From positions 1,488,001 to 1,552,000 of the forward strand of contig OZ251484.1 of assembly GCA_965242665.1 (NCBI GenBank): DNA of 64,000 bases, written 5' to 3'. Position numbers and translations under genes: made by a program. This stretch comes from VXLM01 sp965242665. GTDB taxonomy: Bacteria > Chloroflexota > Dehalococcoidia > Lucifugimonadales > VXLM01. The notes below the pieces were generated by a model. It did no database searches. It was not told where the DNA came from and saw nothing but the letters and a program-made list of their open reading frames with translations. Shown here piece after piece: positions 40,411 to 50,191 of the stretch; the first letter of the stretch is position 1, and each line of letters starts with the position of its first letter.

Positions 40411-42558
40411 TCAGTACACACTCTCCCCCGTAGGAGGCATAAGCGAAGTTCCCTGAATATGTATAGAATTCACAGAATGCCATACTTCCGATGGAACCCT
40501 CCCCGTAAGACCAGAATTGCCGTCGACATATATATTAAGATACTTGCTGATACCCCCTAACTCCAATGGAATGTTTCCCATAAGATCATTGTTCGAGAGA
40601 ACCAACCCCCTAAGATTCCGCAGATTCCCCAACTCAGACGGGATCTCACCCGCAAGACCGTTATTAGAGAGGTCCAGGGCCCGAAGCTTGGACAGATTCC
40701 CCAACTCAGACGGGATCTCACCCGCAAGAGATTGATGAGTAATGAACACCATCTCCAGTTCATCGAGTTCCCCTAACTCCGCAGGAAGAATCCCAGTGAG
40801 TCTGGGGTATCCCGTAAAATCTTGATAATTCAATCCTCGAACGCGGAGTGGGAATGAAGTAGATGGATAGGACGGGTGAAAAACAAGGCCTTGCCATTCT
40901 GTTATGGGGACATCAAAACTCCAGTTCAGCGCAGCGTCTCCCGCCAAAACATCTCGAATACGGAGAAGCGCTTCACAGTCCCGCACCAACCCAGGATTGT
41001 CCTGCGGATCAGGAACCACATACCCATCCGAGCACACCTCTACGTTCTTCCATTCAGACGCCGCCGCCAACTTCTCACTCGGCGTCCTTCTCACTAGAAT
41101 GCGCTTGTCGGATCCATTTGACGACAACGTGTATAGCACAACTCCAAAGTCAGGATCGCTAGAGAAGATAGTCTCGAGCATGATCCGAACCGCGACCCGC
41201 GAACCATCCGGAGACCACGACACCAACGACGGCCACTCGATCTCCTCAATTATCCGCATATCGGATCCATCTATCCCGACCGAGAATATCCCAGCATAGA
41301 CAGGCGCCCCATCGTCCGACCCCATAGACTCAGGAACCCCGACGAACCGTATCTCAGAGCCATCTGGAGACCACGCTATGGATGTGGCTACAAGATTCGC
41401 TGCAACCCGCTGTTCCCCAGAATCCGTCGACTCAGGAATCGCGCTAAACCGTACATCAGAACCATCCGACGTCCACAGCGAAATCCCCTTGAGACCCGCT
41501 ATCGCCCGTTGATCCGAACCATCAGGCGACGAGACCACGATGTCCGATATGTCTTCGCTCGACCTCGCAAACGCTACCAAACCCCCATCTGGAGACCACA
41601 CAGGCGACTCCAATACCATATCAATCAGTCGTGTCAAGTTCGATCCGTCCTCACCAACTGTGTACGCATGTCCACGTGCAAAGAACGCCAACCTCCTCCC
41701 ATCTGGAGACCACGCAGGCGGACTCAACGCAATATGACGAGGCCCGATGTCGTCTCGCAAGCCCGATCCATCAGGAGCAATTATAGACAGCCTGCCACTG
41801 CCCACGAACGCTATACGACTCCCATCTGGAGACCACACAGGAAAATGGTCAACACCAACGTTCTCGGTTAGCCGACGCGGGTCAGTCCCGTCTATCTTCC
41901 GCGTGACTATCTCGTAGTTATACCGCTTTCGATCCCATACATGGTGATACCCTGCACCGTAATACCTATACCCAGCAGTGGTGGTATCCACTTCCGGTCC
42001 CGTAGGATACTCGCATGAGGCATACACCACCTGTGTCCCGTCCGGTGAAACGTCCGCGTACGTGCCATGGAGAGAAACATAGCCCGGATTCGCGTCAACT
42101 ATCATCCGAAGGCGCGTTCCTCCCGCATCCACCAAGTAAATGTTCGAGCCATCGGTCGGGTCTCCTCTACCAGAGAGTGGATTACCTCGAGGTTGGTCGA
42201 GTATGATGTCAGTTCCATCTTGTGTCCATCTGAGAAGGTCAGGGATCACATCTCCTATGTCTCCAAAGAAAATATGCCCAGTCCTCGGTCCACAGTTAGG
42301 ATTCGAACTTACTGCATCAGCAGGAGGAGCAGGAGGAGGAGTTGTAGGATATACTGCAGGAGTATAGTTTGGGTTGGGGATATAGCTTTGAGGTGTAGGA
42401 GCAGACGTAGGAGTTGGTCTAGGAAGGGAGACTTCAGGCGTAGGAGATGGGTCATACGGAAGGGGCGGATCATCACCGCAGGCCAACGTGAGTATCCCTC
42501 CACCCAACGCGAGGGTGAACGATATCCAAACCCACTTGCTCAACGTCCGCAGCAACAT
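40411..42558 (-). CDS. Lipoprotein with TolB-like propeller and C-terminal leucine-rich repeats
   Basis: The protein of about 715 residues starts with a lipoprotein signal (ISFTLALGGGILTLAC) and a Thr-Pro linker. Residues 85-490 contain WD40-like/TolB repeats with the S-P-D-G core at least seven times (PVWSPDGSRIAFVG, PAWSPDGRRLAFFA, PVWSPDGGLVAFAR, IAWSPDGSEIRFVG). After a linker with two Cys (VRDCEALLRIRD) there are four leucine-rich repeats of plant/bacterial type (LAGEIPSELGNLSKLRALDL, LVLSNNDLMGNIPLELG). Both parts are protein-interaction modules, so it is a cell-surface scaffold or receptor. The ATG at 42558 with GGAGGT 8 nt upstream is preferred over a GTG lying inside the ribosome site. 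Confidence 0.85.
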   Translation of the reverse strand: MLLRTLSKWVWISFTLALGGGILTLACGDDPPLPYDPSPTPEVSLPRPTPTSAPTPQSYIPNPNYTPAVYPTTPPPAPPADAVSSNPNCGPRTGHIFFGDIGDVIPDLLRWTQDGTDIILDQPRGNPLSGRGDPTDGSNIYLVDAGGTRLRMIVDANPGYVSLHGTYADVSPDGTQVVYASCEYPTGPEVDTTTAGYRYYGAGYHHVWDRKRYNYEIVTRKIDGTDPRRLTENVGVDHFPVWSPDGSRIAFVGSGRLSIIAPDGSGLRDDIGPRHIALSPPAWSPDGRRLAFFARGHAYTVGEDGSNLTRLIDMVLESPVWSPDGGLVAFARSSEDISDIVVSSPDGSDQRAIAGLKGISLWTSDGSDVRFSAIPESTDSGEQRVAANLVATSIAWSPDGSEIRFVGVPESMGSDDGAPVYAGIFSVGIDGSDMRIIEEIEWPSLVSWSPDGSRVAVRIMLETIFSSDPDFGVVLYTLSSNGSDKRILVRRTPSEKLAAASEWKNVEVCSDGYVVPDPQDNPGLVRDCEALLRIRDVLAGDAALNWSFDVPITEWQGLVFHPSYPSTSFPLRVRGLNYQDFTGYPRLTGILPAELGELDELEMVFITHQSLAGEIPSELGNLSKLRALDLSNNGLAGEIPSELGNLRNLRGLVLSNNDLMGNIPLELGGISKYLNIYVDGNSGLTGRVPSEVWHSVNSIHIQGTSLMPPTGESVY

Positions 42559-42654
42559 CTTTCTCACCTCCTCGATTTGTCGTCTATCACCACCGCTGCA
42601 CTCGAGCAGCGCCCCCGTATCGTCTACTGATTTGTCTTCCGTACAACCCCGGAT

Positions 42655-42710
42655 GGAATGCGCGGCGGCATTTCTGCGCGTGGACGGGCGTCCGCGCCGC
42701 CGCGCATTCC
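42655..42710 (-). terminator. Hairpin after the DUF4349-PKD gene
   Basis: A perfect 15-bp inverted repeat (GGAATGCGCGGCGGC ... GCCGCCGCGCATTCC) with a 26-nt loop lies 8 nt after the stop of the gene at 42718. There is no T-run. Confidence 0.6.
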
Positions 42711-42717
42711 CCGCGCG

Positions 42718-44769
42718 CTACCTCTGCGGCTCCGAATCATCCTGCGCTTCCCGATCCTCGCCCGGATCGGCGGGCCTCCGAGGTTTCGAGGCCGCGCGGC
42801 GTCGGGAGGACATCCGTCCAAGCACGACAGCGATTGCGATGCAGCCGCCCCAGAACGGGCTGAACACGATCAACCAAATGGCCGCAGTCGTCGCCGCACG
42901 TACCAGAGCCGATAGCGCGCGGACGGCCTCCTTGCTAGTGCCGGTCAGATCGTACCCGCCCACAATCCAACCCTCGCCCTGTATCACTCTGACGGTGACC
43001 TCGCTGGACGCCTCGACGAGCCCGCCCTCGCTGTCCCCGGTTACCGTAAGCTTGGCCGTGTACTGCGACGAATCCTCCCTGATGAGGATGTACGTGTGCT
43101 CGACCTCAATCGAGTTGCCCTCGTCGAGCGCGCCCTCCACCGGAGACGTGCCGTCCCCAAAGTCCCAGCGGTAGCGCATGTTGCCAACCCCGTCCGGACG
43201 GTTGAGCGTCCCCCGCAGCCGAACCGCCGACCCAGCCTCGACAGTCATCCACTCGCCCGCAGACACGTTTATCACAGGAACCTCGGTAACCGTAACCACG
43301 ATCTTGTCCGACCCGCGCACGCTCCCAGCTTCTCCCGTCCCCACCATCTTGATCTGCACGATGTACGGCGACTCCTCCGCGCTCTGATAGGCGTGGCTCG
43401 CGACCGCCGTCACCATGCGGCTGGCATCCTCCGTCAAGATAACGCGGGTGTTCTCCACCAAGTACGAACCGTCCCCAAAGTCCCACGTGTATGTGAACTC
43501 GTCGATACCCTCCGGCGGCTCGAAGAACGCGCGAAACCGCATATCCCGCCCGACCGCGCCAGTCTGGTCATCGCCCGCATCAACACGCATCTGCTCCGTA
43601 TCGACGACGGTCACCTGCACCGTGTCCCGCCCAAACAGCGGGCTCGATTCGGATGCCCCGCTGATCCGCACCTCCACGAAATACGGGGAGTCCCGATGAT
43701 CCCCAAATACGTGCTGCACAGCCGCGGTCACGCGCGTCCCAGGCTCGGACGTCGGCGCGGTGAACGTCGAAGAGACCGGCGCCGAATTGTCCCCGAAGTT
43801 CCACTCCACTAGGTACTCGGACGACTCGTCCGTCGTCTGGAAGGTCGCCTTGAAGCGCACCGTCTGCCCAACGTTCACGGTCAAGTCGGGCCCCGCGTTC
43901 ACGGAAAGATCGACGCGTTGAAGCTGCAGACGTATCCTCATCAGCGAGAACGCCGCTGTCTCCTCCAAACGCTTCAGCGTACCAAGCAGCCGCTCGATAT
44001 CCTCCTGCACATTGAACAACTCCCTCTGTATCTCCAATGCATCGCGCGCGTTCTGGGCCTGCTCCAAGAGATTGAGCATCGCCGTCTCCGTCGCCCGGTA
44101 GTTGTTCAACCGCGCCTGCGCGTCGAAGTACTCGTCCGTTACATCCTTGCTCGTCGTAACTTCCGACTCAACCGCAGCCGCCAGCATTCTCATCCGCGAA
44201 ATCGCCTCGTCCAGACGAGCCGCAGGAACCCGCACGGCAATGTCTCCAACGAACTCGCTGCCCCGGCTGGATGACACCGTCCAACCCCCCATATTGGCGG
44301 CAACGGACGCCACGCCGTCCATGGACGACTGGATGTCCTCGACCACGAGGCTCATGTCCACCGTCCGCACGACGATGCGCTGCTGCTGGACGAGCGTCGC
44401 CTGCTCTCCCCCGTCGGCTGCATCCGACGCGGTATCCCCGGCTTCGCCCCCAGCCGCCGCGGACTGTGCAGCCGTATCATCGGCTGCGGACTCCTCCGCA
44501 ACTGCAGCGTCCGACGCGCTCGTGACCATGGGCGCCGGCGTTGCTGCCGGCGCTGCAAAGGCGGCAGGGGCCGGCGTCGGAGCCACAGACGCGGGCGCGG
44601 ACATAGCGGCCGGTGCGTCCGCGGCAGCTTCGCCAGATCCGTGGCTCTCCAAGTAGGAGATGGATTCACCGCTGTCGTCGCTTCCACCGCACGCCAACAA
44701 CGCCGCGCTCATCAGCGCGACCCCAACGAGCAATACCGCCGTCCATAGATTCATGCTAACGTTCTTCAT
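42718..44769 (-). CDS. DUF4349/PKD-domain lipoprotein with C-terminal span
   Basis: The protein of about 683 residues has a lipoprotein signal (LVGVALMSAALLAC), a low-complexity Ala/Ser/Pro stretch, and a DUF4349 domain (about 130-310: IVVRTVDMSLVVEDI, GDIAVRVPAARLDEAIS, SKDVTDEYFDAQARLNNYRA, then a coiled coil). Three PKD domains follow, marked by YLVEWNFGDNS, YTWDFGDGSYLV and YRWDFGDGTSPVE. A hydrophobic segment near residue 640 (IWLIVFSPFWGGCIAIAVVL) and a basic tail end it. DUF4349 proteins usually carry the same span order without PKD domains. The ATG at 44769 has GAGGAG 8 nt upstream. It lies in tandem with the VWA lipoprotein upstream. Confidence 0.85.
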   Translation of the reverse strand: MKNVSMNLWTAVLLVGVALMSAALLACGGSDDSGESISYLESHGSGEAAADAPAAMSAPASVAPTPAPAAFAAPAATPAPMVTSASDAAVAEESAADDTAAQSAAAGGEAGDTASDAADGGEQATLVQQQRIVVRTVDMSLVVEDIQSSMDGVASVAANMGGWTVSSSRGSEFVGDIAVRVPAARLDEAISRMRMLAAAVESEVTTSKDVTDEYFDAQARLNNYRATETAMLNLLEQAQNARDALEIQRELFNVQEDIERLLGTLKRLEETAAFSLMRIRLQLQRVDLSVNAGPDLTVNVGQTVRFKATFQTTDESSEYLVEWNFGDNSAPVSSTFTAPTSEPGTRVTAAVQHVFGDHRDSPYFVEVRISGASESSPLFGRDTVQVTVVDTEQMRVDAGDDQTGAVGRDMRFRAFFEPPEGIDEFTYTWDFGDGSYLVENTRVILTEDASRMVTAVASHAYQSAEESPYIVQIKMVGTGEAGSVRGSDKIVVTVTEVPVINVSAGEWMTVEAGSAVRLRGTLNRPDGVGNMRYRWDFGDGTSPVEGALDEGNSIEVEHTYILIREDSSQYTAKLTVTGDSEGGLVEASSEVTVRVIQGEGWIVGGYDLTGTSKEAVRALSALVRAATTAAIWLIVFSPFWGGCIAIAVVLGRMSSRRRAASKPRRPADPGEDREAQDDSEPQR

Positions 44770-44819
44770 ATGTCCATCTCCTCTCACTCTCGCCTCTTGT
44801 CTCTAACGATAGCATATAT

Positions 44820-44847
44820 CGCCGCTGGGCCCGCGGGCCCAGCGGCG
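44820..44847 (-). terminator. Perfect 28-nt GC palindrome between two lipoprotein genes
   Basis: The 28 bases are exactly self-complementary, centred on CCCGCGGG, and begin 8 nt after the stop of the VWA gene. It can form a very stable hairpin. It probably reduces or ends transcription between the VWA and DUF4349 genes. Confidence 0.65.
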
Positions 44848-44854
44848 TCTGGCG

Positions 44855-46660
44855 CTACCAGCGCGAAAGTCCGGCCGCCATGCCGACGAGCCGCGCAAAC
44901 TCCGTCACGTCCGGATCGTCTTGCAGCATCCCCCCGACGCGGTCGGCGTGGTACTGCACATCTCCCATGCTCGTATGCTGCGCCCAGTAGCTCTCGCGAA
45001 GCACCTCCGCATACTGTGCGACGGTCGCCGCAAGCTGGAAGCGAGGAGACGCATCCTCGAACCGTCCCCGAAGGTCGCGGCGGTTGAAGTTCTCGCTCGC
45101 CTCGTGAATCCGCAGCGAGTCCGGATCCTGGTATCGGACGCTCACCTTTGCGATAGGACCGTCTGCGTATTCGTGCAGGCGCAGCTCGTACAAAGCCGTA
45201 ACGCTGTGCCCGGCCCCAACCTCTCCAGCGTCCACCCGGTCGTTGCGAAAGTCACGGTCGGCCACGTCGCGGTTCTCGTACCCAATCAGACGGTAACTCC
45301 GAACCACCTCGGGATTGAAGGAAACCTGCACCTTTGCATCCTTGGCGATTACCTGCAGAGTGGCGGCCAGGTTGTCCACGAATGAACGCCACGCCTCGGT
45401 CAAGTTGTCGATGTAGATGTAGTTGCCGTTGCCGTCGTTCGCCAACTGCTCCATCAGCACGTCGTTGTAGTTCCCCATGCCGACCCCGACGGTCGACAGC
45501 GTCACTCCCTCGTTGACGTAGTAGCGCACCTGCTGCAAGATTGCCTCCGGCCCGGTTTGCCCCACGTTCGCTACGCCGTCCGACAGCAGCACGACCCGAG
45601 TGATCCGCTCCGGATCCAACCACCGATCCGCCATCTCGTACCCAAGCCGCAATCCCTCCTCGGCGTTGGTAGAACCGCCCGGCTGCAGACCGTCGATGAC
45701 CTCCAAGATGTAGTCGTCGTGCCGAGCCTCCGTGGGATTCAACACCGAGTAACCCCGGTCCCCATAAGTGACGATTCCGATGAGGTCGGTAGGGCGAAGC
45801 TCGCGCACCAGCAAGCGCAGGGCCCGCTTGACCAATTCGAGTCGGCTCTCCCTCGACATCGAGCCGGACGTATCGATCACGAAGACCAACGTCGCATCCT
45901 TCCGCCGATGGTCCGGAACATCGCGCCCCTGAATGCCCACCCGCGCGATCCACGTATCGGACGTGAAGGGCGAACGCGAGCCGTCGATCTGAATACCGAA
46001 CGCCCCGCTCCGCGGCTGACGGTACCCCTGATCGAAGTAGTTGACGAACTCCTCCACGCGCACAGAGTCCGGATCGGGGCGGTTGCCGTCCAACACGAAG
46101 CGGCGGGCCACCGAATAGGACGCCGTATCGACATCCATGGCGAACGTCGAGAGATGGTCGGCGCGCGCGTCGATGAACGGATTCACCCCATAGTTCTGGA
46201 AGAACGTCGTGTCGTATGCAGGGGGCGGCGCCGGCACGTACCCAGTGTCCCCATAGTCCCGGCTCGGCTGAGCCGCAGGCGGCGTTGTCCCTCCGCTCGG
46301 AGGAGGCGGCGGCGCTCCCGCTGGCGCCGGAGCAGGCGAGGCGGGAGCAACCTCCATGGCGGCATCCGAGGACCGAGCGGCCGGCGCCGGTGCTGCTCCT
46401 GCCGACGCTGCTGCCGGCGGCATAGGAGGCGCTGGTGTCGCTGCCGGAGCGGCAGGAGCCGGCAGCTGCTGCACCTGCGGAGCAGCAGTGGGAGCGGGAG
46501 CGGACGGCGCAGGGGCCGGAGCTGGGGCGGCAGGAGGTGCCTGAGCAGCCGGCTCGGGCGCGGCGGGCTCGCCTGGATCGCTGGCGCCGCACGCCAGCAA
46601 GACGATCCCCAGCATCGCAGCCCCGACGAAGATACTCGCGGTCTGATACAAAGACTTCAT
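44855..46660 (-). CDS. VWA-domain lipoprotein (YfbK-like)
   Basis: The protein of about 601 residues begins with a lipoprotein signal (FVGAAMLGIVLLAC), then an Ala/Pro linker. Residues 150-230 hold the YfbK N-terminal region (NPFIDARADHLSTFAMDVDTA, ASYSVARRFV, VRVEEFVNYFDQGYRQP). The VWA domain spans about 265-430 with a full MIDAS (DTSGSMS, GGSTNAEEGL, LLSDGVAN), and a DUF3520 C-terminus follows. VWA domains bind a divalent metal and protein partners. The ATG at 46660 follows AAAGGAGA by 8 nt. It is followed by the DUF4349 lipoprotein, suggesting a shared surface complex. Confidence 0.9.
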   Translation of the reverse strand: MKSLYQTASIFVGAAMLGIVLLACGASDPGEPAAPEPAAQAPPAAPAPAPAPSAPAPTAAPQVQQLPAPAAPAATPAPPMPPAAASAGAAPAPAARSSDAAMEVAPASPAPAPAGAPPPPPSGGTTPPAAQPSRDYGDTGYVPAPPPAYDTTFFQNYGVNPFIDARADHLSTFAMDVDTASYSVARRFVLDGNRPDPDSVRVEEFVNYFDQGYRQPRSGAFGIQIDGSRSPFTSDTWIARVGIQGRDVPDHRRKDATLVFVIDTSGSMSRESRLELVKRALRLLVRELRPTDLIGIVTYGDRGYSVLNPTEARHDDYILEVIDGLQPGGSTNAEEGLRLGYEMADRWLDPERITRVVLLSDGVANVGQTGPEAILQQVRYYVNEGVTLSTVGVGMGNYNDVLMEQLANDGNGNYIYIDNLTEAWRSFVDNLAATLQVIAKDAKVQVSFNPEVVRSYRLIGYENRDVADRDFRNDRVDAGEVGAGHSVTALYELRLHEYADGPIAKVSVRYQDPDSLRIHEASENFNRRDLRGRFEDASPRFQLAATVAQYAEVLRESYWAQHTSMGDVQYHADRVGGMLQDDPDVTEFARLVGMAAGLSRW

Positions 46661-46769
46661 TTCCAATTCTCCTTTCGTACCGCTTTCGGATTTTAGACGG
46701 TTCGGCGCGGTTCGCGCCCCGTCTCTACTGCCATCGTCCCACCAATCCAGTACGTTTCAAGAACCAGAT

Positions 46770-46812
46770 GTGTCCCATTGACGTATAATCATGTAGCAAA
46801 GGTGTCACATTG
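46770..46812 (+). promoter_or_regulatory. -10 box flanked by direct repeats (possible operator)
   Basis: GTGTCCCATTG (46770-46780) and GTGTCACATTG (46802-46812) are direct repeats with one mismatch, 32 nt apart. A perfect TATAAT (46784-46789) lies between them. The downstream gene begins with an XRE-type HTH, so these may be its own operator sites. Confidence 0.5.
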
Positions 46813-48921
46813 GAGACATTCGGGGAACTTCTATCGCAATACATCGAGCGCGCGGGCATCAGCGACTCCGAGCTAGCCCGCAGCATCGGCGTGCGCCGAC
46901 AAACCCTCTTTCGCTGGAAGGACGGACAGATCCGCCGGCCGCGCTACCGCGACGACGTACTGCGCTGCGCCAACCGCCTCCGCTTGACTCCCGACGAGCG
47001 GGACAAGCTACTCACGGCAGCAGGCTTCCCCCCTGAAACACCACCGGCACCCGCCCCAGATGCCCCACCGGCACCCGTCCCCGACGCCCCGGCAAGCGAC
47101 GCGCCATCGTCAGAGGGGGCGGAAGAGACGGACACGGGAACGCAGATTCGCCCATCGCGGAAGGCGTGGATACTCGGATTCGCCGGCGGCCTCGCGATCA
47201 TCGTCGGCGCAGTCCTGGCCACCGCCATGCTCTCCAACTCCAACGACGGAAACCAGACTGCCGTAGTCGCTCCAACCCCCGCGCCGACACCCGCTCCCAC
47301 CACTGCTCCGACGCCTCTGCCGACTGCCTTCACTGCGACACCCCCTCCAACTGCCTCGCCGACGCCCGCTCCAGAAGAAGGCCCCGATGAGGACGTCGTG
47401 GTTATCGCGCGATTCGTCAACTACATCGGAGGCAACACCGGGTTCAACGTCGCAGGACGCATCAGATCCGCCATCGAAGAGGAACTCGAAGGCGGCTTCC
47501 TCCCCAGCGTCAGAATCGAAACGCTCGACGAGGACATCCGCGACGAAGCCGAAGCCCAGGAAGTCGCCGCGCGAACGAATGCCTCCATCGTCATCTGGGG
47601 AGAGTACGACAGCGGACGCGCCCAAGCCAGATTCACCGTCCCCGCCCCCACGGACCCCATGCAAGACAGCCAAGTCGAACTCCCCATCGTCAACCCATCC
47701 GACCTGACCGCCACCATCAACACCGAACTGCCGCATCACGTCAGGCTCCTAGCGCTGTTGATCTTCGCCCACCTCTACAAGAGCGGCGAAGACGCAGAAC
47801 AGGCGAGAGAAGCATTGACCGAAGCGCTGTCCCCCCTCCCAAATGAATCCGACACCCTCGCAACCATCTATTTCCGACTCGGATACCTCAACCAAGTGCA
47901 CGAACCCCCGGACCTATCCGGCGCGCTCCACTACTACACCCTCGCACTGTCTCAAGGCCCTCCTTCCCCATCGTCCTACTTCAACCGCGCCCTCGTCTAC
48001 TCCGCCCTCGACGACCTAGACGAAGCCATATCCGACTACTCCGAGTCCATCTTCCTCAACCCGCGCGATCCCGCAGTCCTCCACAGCAGAGGCGTCGCAT
48101 ACTTGAACCGCAAGAAACCCGGCGACGCCGTGCGCGCAGTCGACGACCTCTCCAAGGCCATCACCATCGACCGCAGCCTCCTGGACAGCTACTACGCACG
48201 CGGACTCGCCTACTTCGAAATGGGCGAGCAGTTCTACGAAGACGCACTGGCCGATATCCTCCACGTCTACGAACTCCGCCCCGACGACCCAGAAAGCAGC
48301 CGCGCAGTCTGCTGGCTCATGACGGCCGCGCAGCAGGCGGAGTCCGCGATCCCGTACTGCGACGACGCCGTTCGCAAAGGAGCCGAGGGAAGCCGCTTCA
48401 GCCGAGGCACCGCCTACCTGCACCTCACAGGCGCGGACGCCATGTCCAAGGCAGTCGCCGACTTCAACGCGGCAATCCGCGCAGACCCAACCGACGTCAA
48501 AGCCTACATGAACCGAGGACGCGCATACTTCAAACTCGGCCCATCGCACTACGACCAAGCCATCGACGACTTCCGACGCATCCTCACCATCGACGCCGAT
48601 CACACCGGCGCACTCAACAACCTGTGCTGGCACCTCAGCCTGACCAACCGCCCCGCGGAAGGCCTCCCCTACTGCGACCGCGCCATCGCCATCGACCCAA
48701 ACTACGGACTGGCATTCGACAGCCGAGGGCTTGCATACGCCCTCCAGGGAGAATACGAAAAAGCCGCTCTGGACTTCACGAAATTCCTCGAGTGGGCCAG
48801 CGCGCAGCCCGGCAGAGTCTACGAAGAGTACGGGCCAACCCGCGAACGCTGGCTCTCGACCCTGAACGCAGGCGAAAACCCATTCGACGAGGCCGAACTG
48901 CTCACCCTACTGAACGAGTGA
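46810..48921 (+). CDS. XRE-type HTH, membrane span and TPR protein
   Basis: The 703-residue protein has an N-terminal lambda-repressor-like HTH (residues 5-70: ISDSELARSIGVRRQTLFRW and KDGQIRRPRYRDDVLRCA), a Pro-rich linker, one span at about 118-140 (WILGFAGGLAIIVGAVLAT) and a Thr-Pro linker outside. An alpha/beta domain follows (NYIGGNTGFNVAGRIRSAIEE, ASIVIWGEYD), and then at least eight TPR units from about 320 to 680 (YFNRALVYSALDDLDEAISD, AYMNRGRAYFKLGPSHYDQA). It can pass an outside signal through the membrane to DNA. The start is TTG behind AAAGGTG. Its own promoter is flanked by direct repeats. Confidence 0.85.
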   Translation: METFGELLSQYIERAGISDSELARSIGVRRQTLFRWKDGQIRRPRYRDDVLRCANRLRLTPDERDKLLTAAGFPPETPPAPAPDAPPAPVPDAPASDAPSSEGAEETDTGTQIRPSRKAWILGFAGGLAIIVGAVLATAMLSNSNDGNQTAVVAPTPAPTPAPTTAPTPLPTAFTATPPPTASPTPAPEEGPDEDVVVIARFVNYIGGNTGFNVAGRIRSAIEEELEGGFLPSVRIETLDEDIRDEAEAQEVAARTNASIVIWGEYDSGRAQARFTVPAPTDPMQDSQVELPIVNPSDLTATINTELPHHVRLLALLIFAHLYKSGEDAEQAREALTEALSPLPNESDTLATIYFRLGYLNQVHEPPDLSGALHYYTLALSQGPPSPSSYFNRALVYSALDDLDEAISDYSESIFLNPRDPAVLHSRGVAYLNRKKPGDAVRAVDDLSKAITIDRSLLDSYYARGLAYFEMGEQFYEDALADILHVYELRPDDPESSRAVCWLMTAAQQAESAIPYCDDAVRKGAEGSRFSRGTAYLHLTGADAMSKAVADFNAAIRADPTDVKAYMNRGRAYFKLGPSHYDQAIDDFRRILTIDADHTGALNNLCWHLSLTNRPAEGLPYCDRAIAIDPNYGLAFDSRGLAYALQGEYEKAALDFTKFLEWASAQPGRVYEEYGPTRERWLSTLNAGENPFDEAELLTLLNE

Positions 48922-48993
48922 AGCACCCCCAGCAGACGGCGCGTTCACCATACCAAGATGGTATACTATCGTCGCCAAAAGCGAATACACGAA

Positions 48994-50187
48994 ATGACAT
49001 CCCCGTCCGCAAGCCCCCCTTCTCCAGACCTAACGATCGTCCTCATCTGCCGCAATGAAGAGGGTTCCATCGCCCATTGCGTCCACGAAGCGCGCGGATT
49101 CTTGGAGAGGAACGACATCCGGGGAGAAGTTCTCGTCGTGGACAACGCCAGTACCGACCGATCCGCCCAACTGGCGAGAGACGCCGGCGCGCGCGTCGTC
49201 TCGGAGCCTCGCCCCGGCTACGGCAACGCCATCAACGCCGGAATCGAGAACGCCCGAGGACCGTTCAGCATCCTCGGAGACGCGGACGGCGAACACGACC
49301 TAAGTTCCCTAGAACCGTACTACGAAAAGCTGCAAGACGGCTACGACTTCGTGTTCGGCAACCGGTTCTCCAATGGAATCAAGTCCAGGGATATACCCTT
49401 CCTCTGGCGCTATGTCGGCAATGCAGCGCTCACCAGCCTCGGGAAGCTGCTCTACCGTTCACCCGTCAACGACTTCAACTGCGGGCTCCGCGGATTCAAG
49501 ACCGACAGTGCGAGGGCGCTCTCGCTGCGGTGTCCGGGCATGGAAGCCGCCAGCGAGATGATCGTCAAGGCGGCCCGAAAGAACATGCGCATCGCGGAAG
49601 TGCGGACGACGCAGCGCCCAGCACTCGACCCCGACCGCGCCTCCCACTTGAGAGTTTGGCGAGACGGTTGGCGTCACTTGCGGCTCCTGCTCATGCTGTC
49701 CCCCCGTGGACTGTACTTCTTCCCAGGTTGCGTCCTCTTGGCCGCAGGCGCGCTGGCCATGCTCATCCCCATCGCCAACCCCGTGGAAGCAGGAGGCAGG
49801 TTCGGGTCATACACCATGCTATTCGGCTCCGCCTTCGCCGTCTGTGCACTCCAGATGATCTTCTTCTCTTTCCTAGCCAACGCCTTCTGCGAAAATATCG
49901 GACTGACCGACGGAAGCTGGATGGAGCGGCTGCAAAGCGGCCGTTTCATCGAGGGCGGCATAGCAATCGGCCTCGCCATGGCGCTGTTCGGAGCGGCAGG
50001 GAGCATCTGGAGCCTGTTCGTTTGGTCCCAAACCGGCGGGCCCGACGTCGAGCTGCGGATGCGCGTCGCCATTCCGTCCGTCACCCTGTCGATATGGGGA
50101 ATGCAGACGATATTCTCCAGCTTCTTCCTCGCGCTGCTCGGAACGCAAGGATCCATGCGGGAAACTGCTGGAGACAAGAGGAGGTAG
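48994..50187 (+). CDS. Family 2 glycosyltransferase with C-terminal spans
   Basis: The protein of about 397 residues has a GT2 domain: LTIVLICRNEEGSI, EVLVVDNASTDRSA, YGNAINAGIENARG, ILGDADGEHD (DxD), FGNRFSNG and DFNCGLRGFKT (DxxCGxRGF), as in dolichol-phosphate mannose synthase-like enzymes. Two or four hydrophobic segments follow (FFPGCVLLAAGALAMLIPIA, FAVCALQMIFFSFLANAFCE). It should transfer a sugar from NDP-sugar to a polyprenyl phosphate at the inner membrane. It ends 4 nt before the SMR-like gene, which fits an ArnC-ArnE/F-like arrangement. A TATACT box lies upstream at 48963. Confidence 0.88.
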   Translation: MTSPSASPPSPDLTIVLICRNEEGSIAHCVHEARGFLERNDIRGEVLVVDNASTDRSAQLARDAGARVVSEPRPGYGNAINAGIENARGPFSILGDADGEHDLSSLEPYYEKLQDGYDFVFGNRFSNGIKSRDIPFLWRYVGNAALTSLGKLLYRSPVNDFNCGLRGFKTDSARALSLRCPGMEAASEMIVKAARKNMRIAEVRTTQRPALDPDRASHLRVWRDGWRHLRLLLMLSPRGLYFFPGCVLLAAGALAMLIPIANPVEAGGRFGSYTMLFGSAFAVCALQMIFFSFLANAFCENIGLTDGSWMERLQSGRFIEGGIAIGLAMALFGAAGSIWSLFVWSQTGGPDVELRMRVAIPSVTLSIWGMQTIFSSFFLALLGTQGSMRETAGDKRR

Positions 50188-50191
50188 CGCC

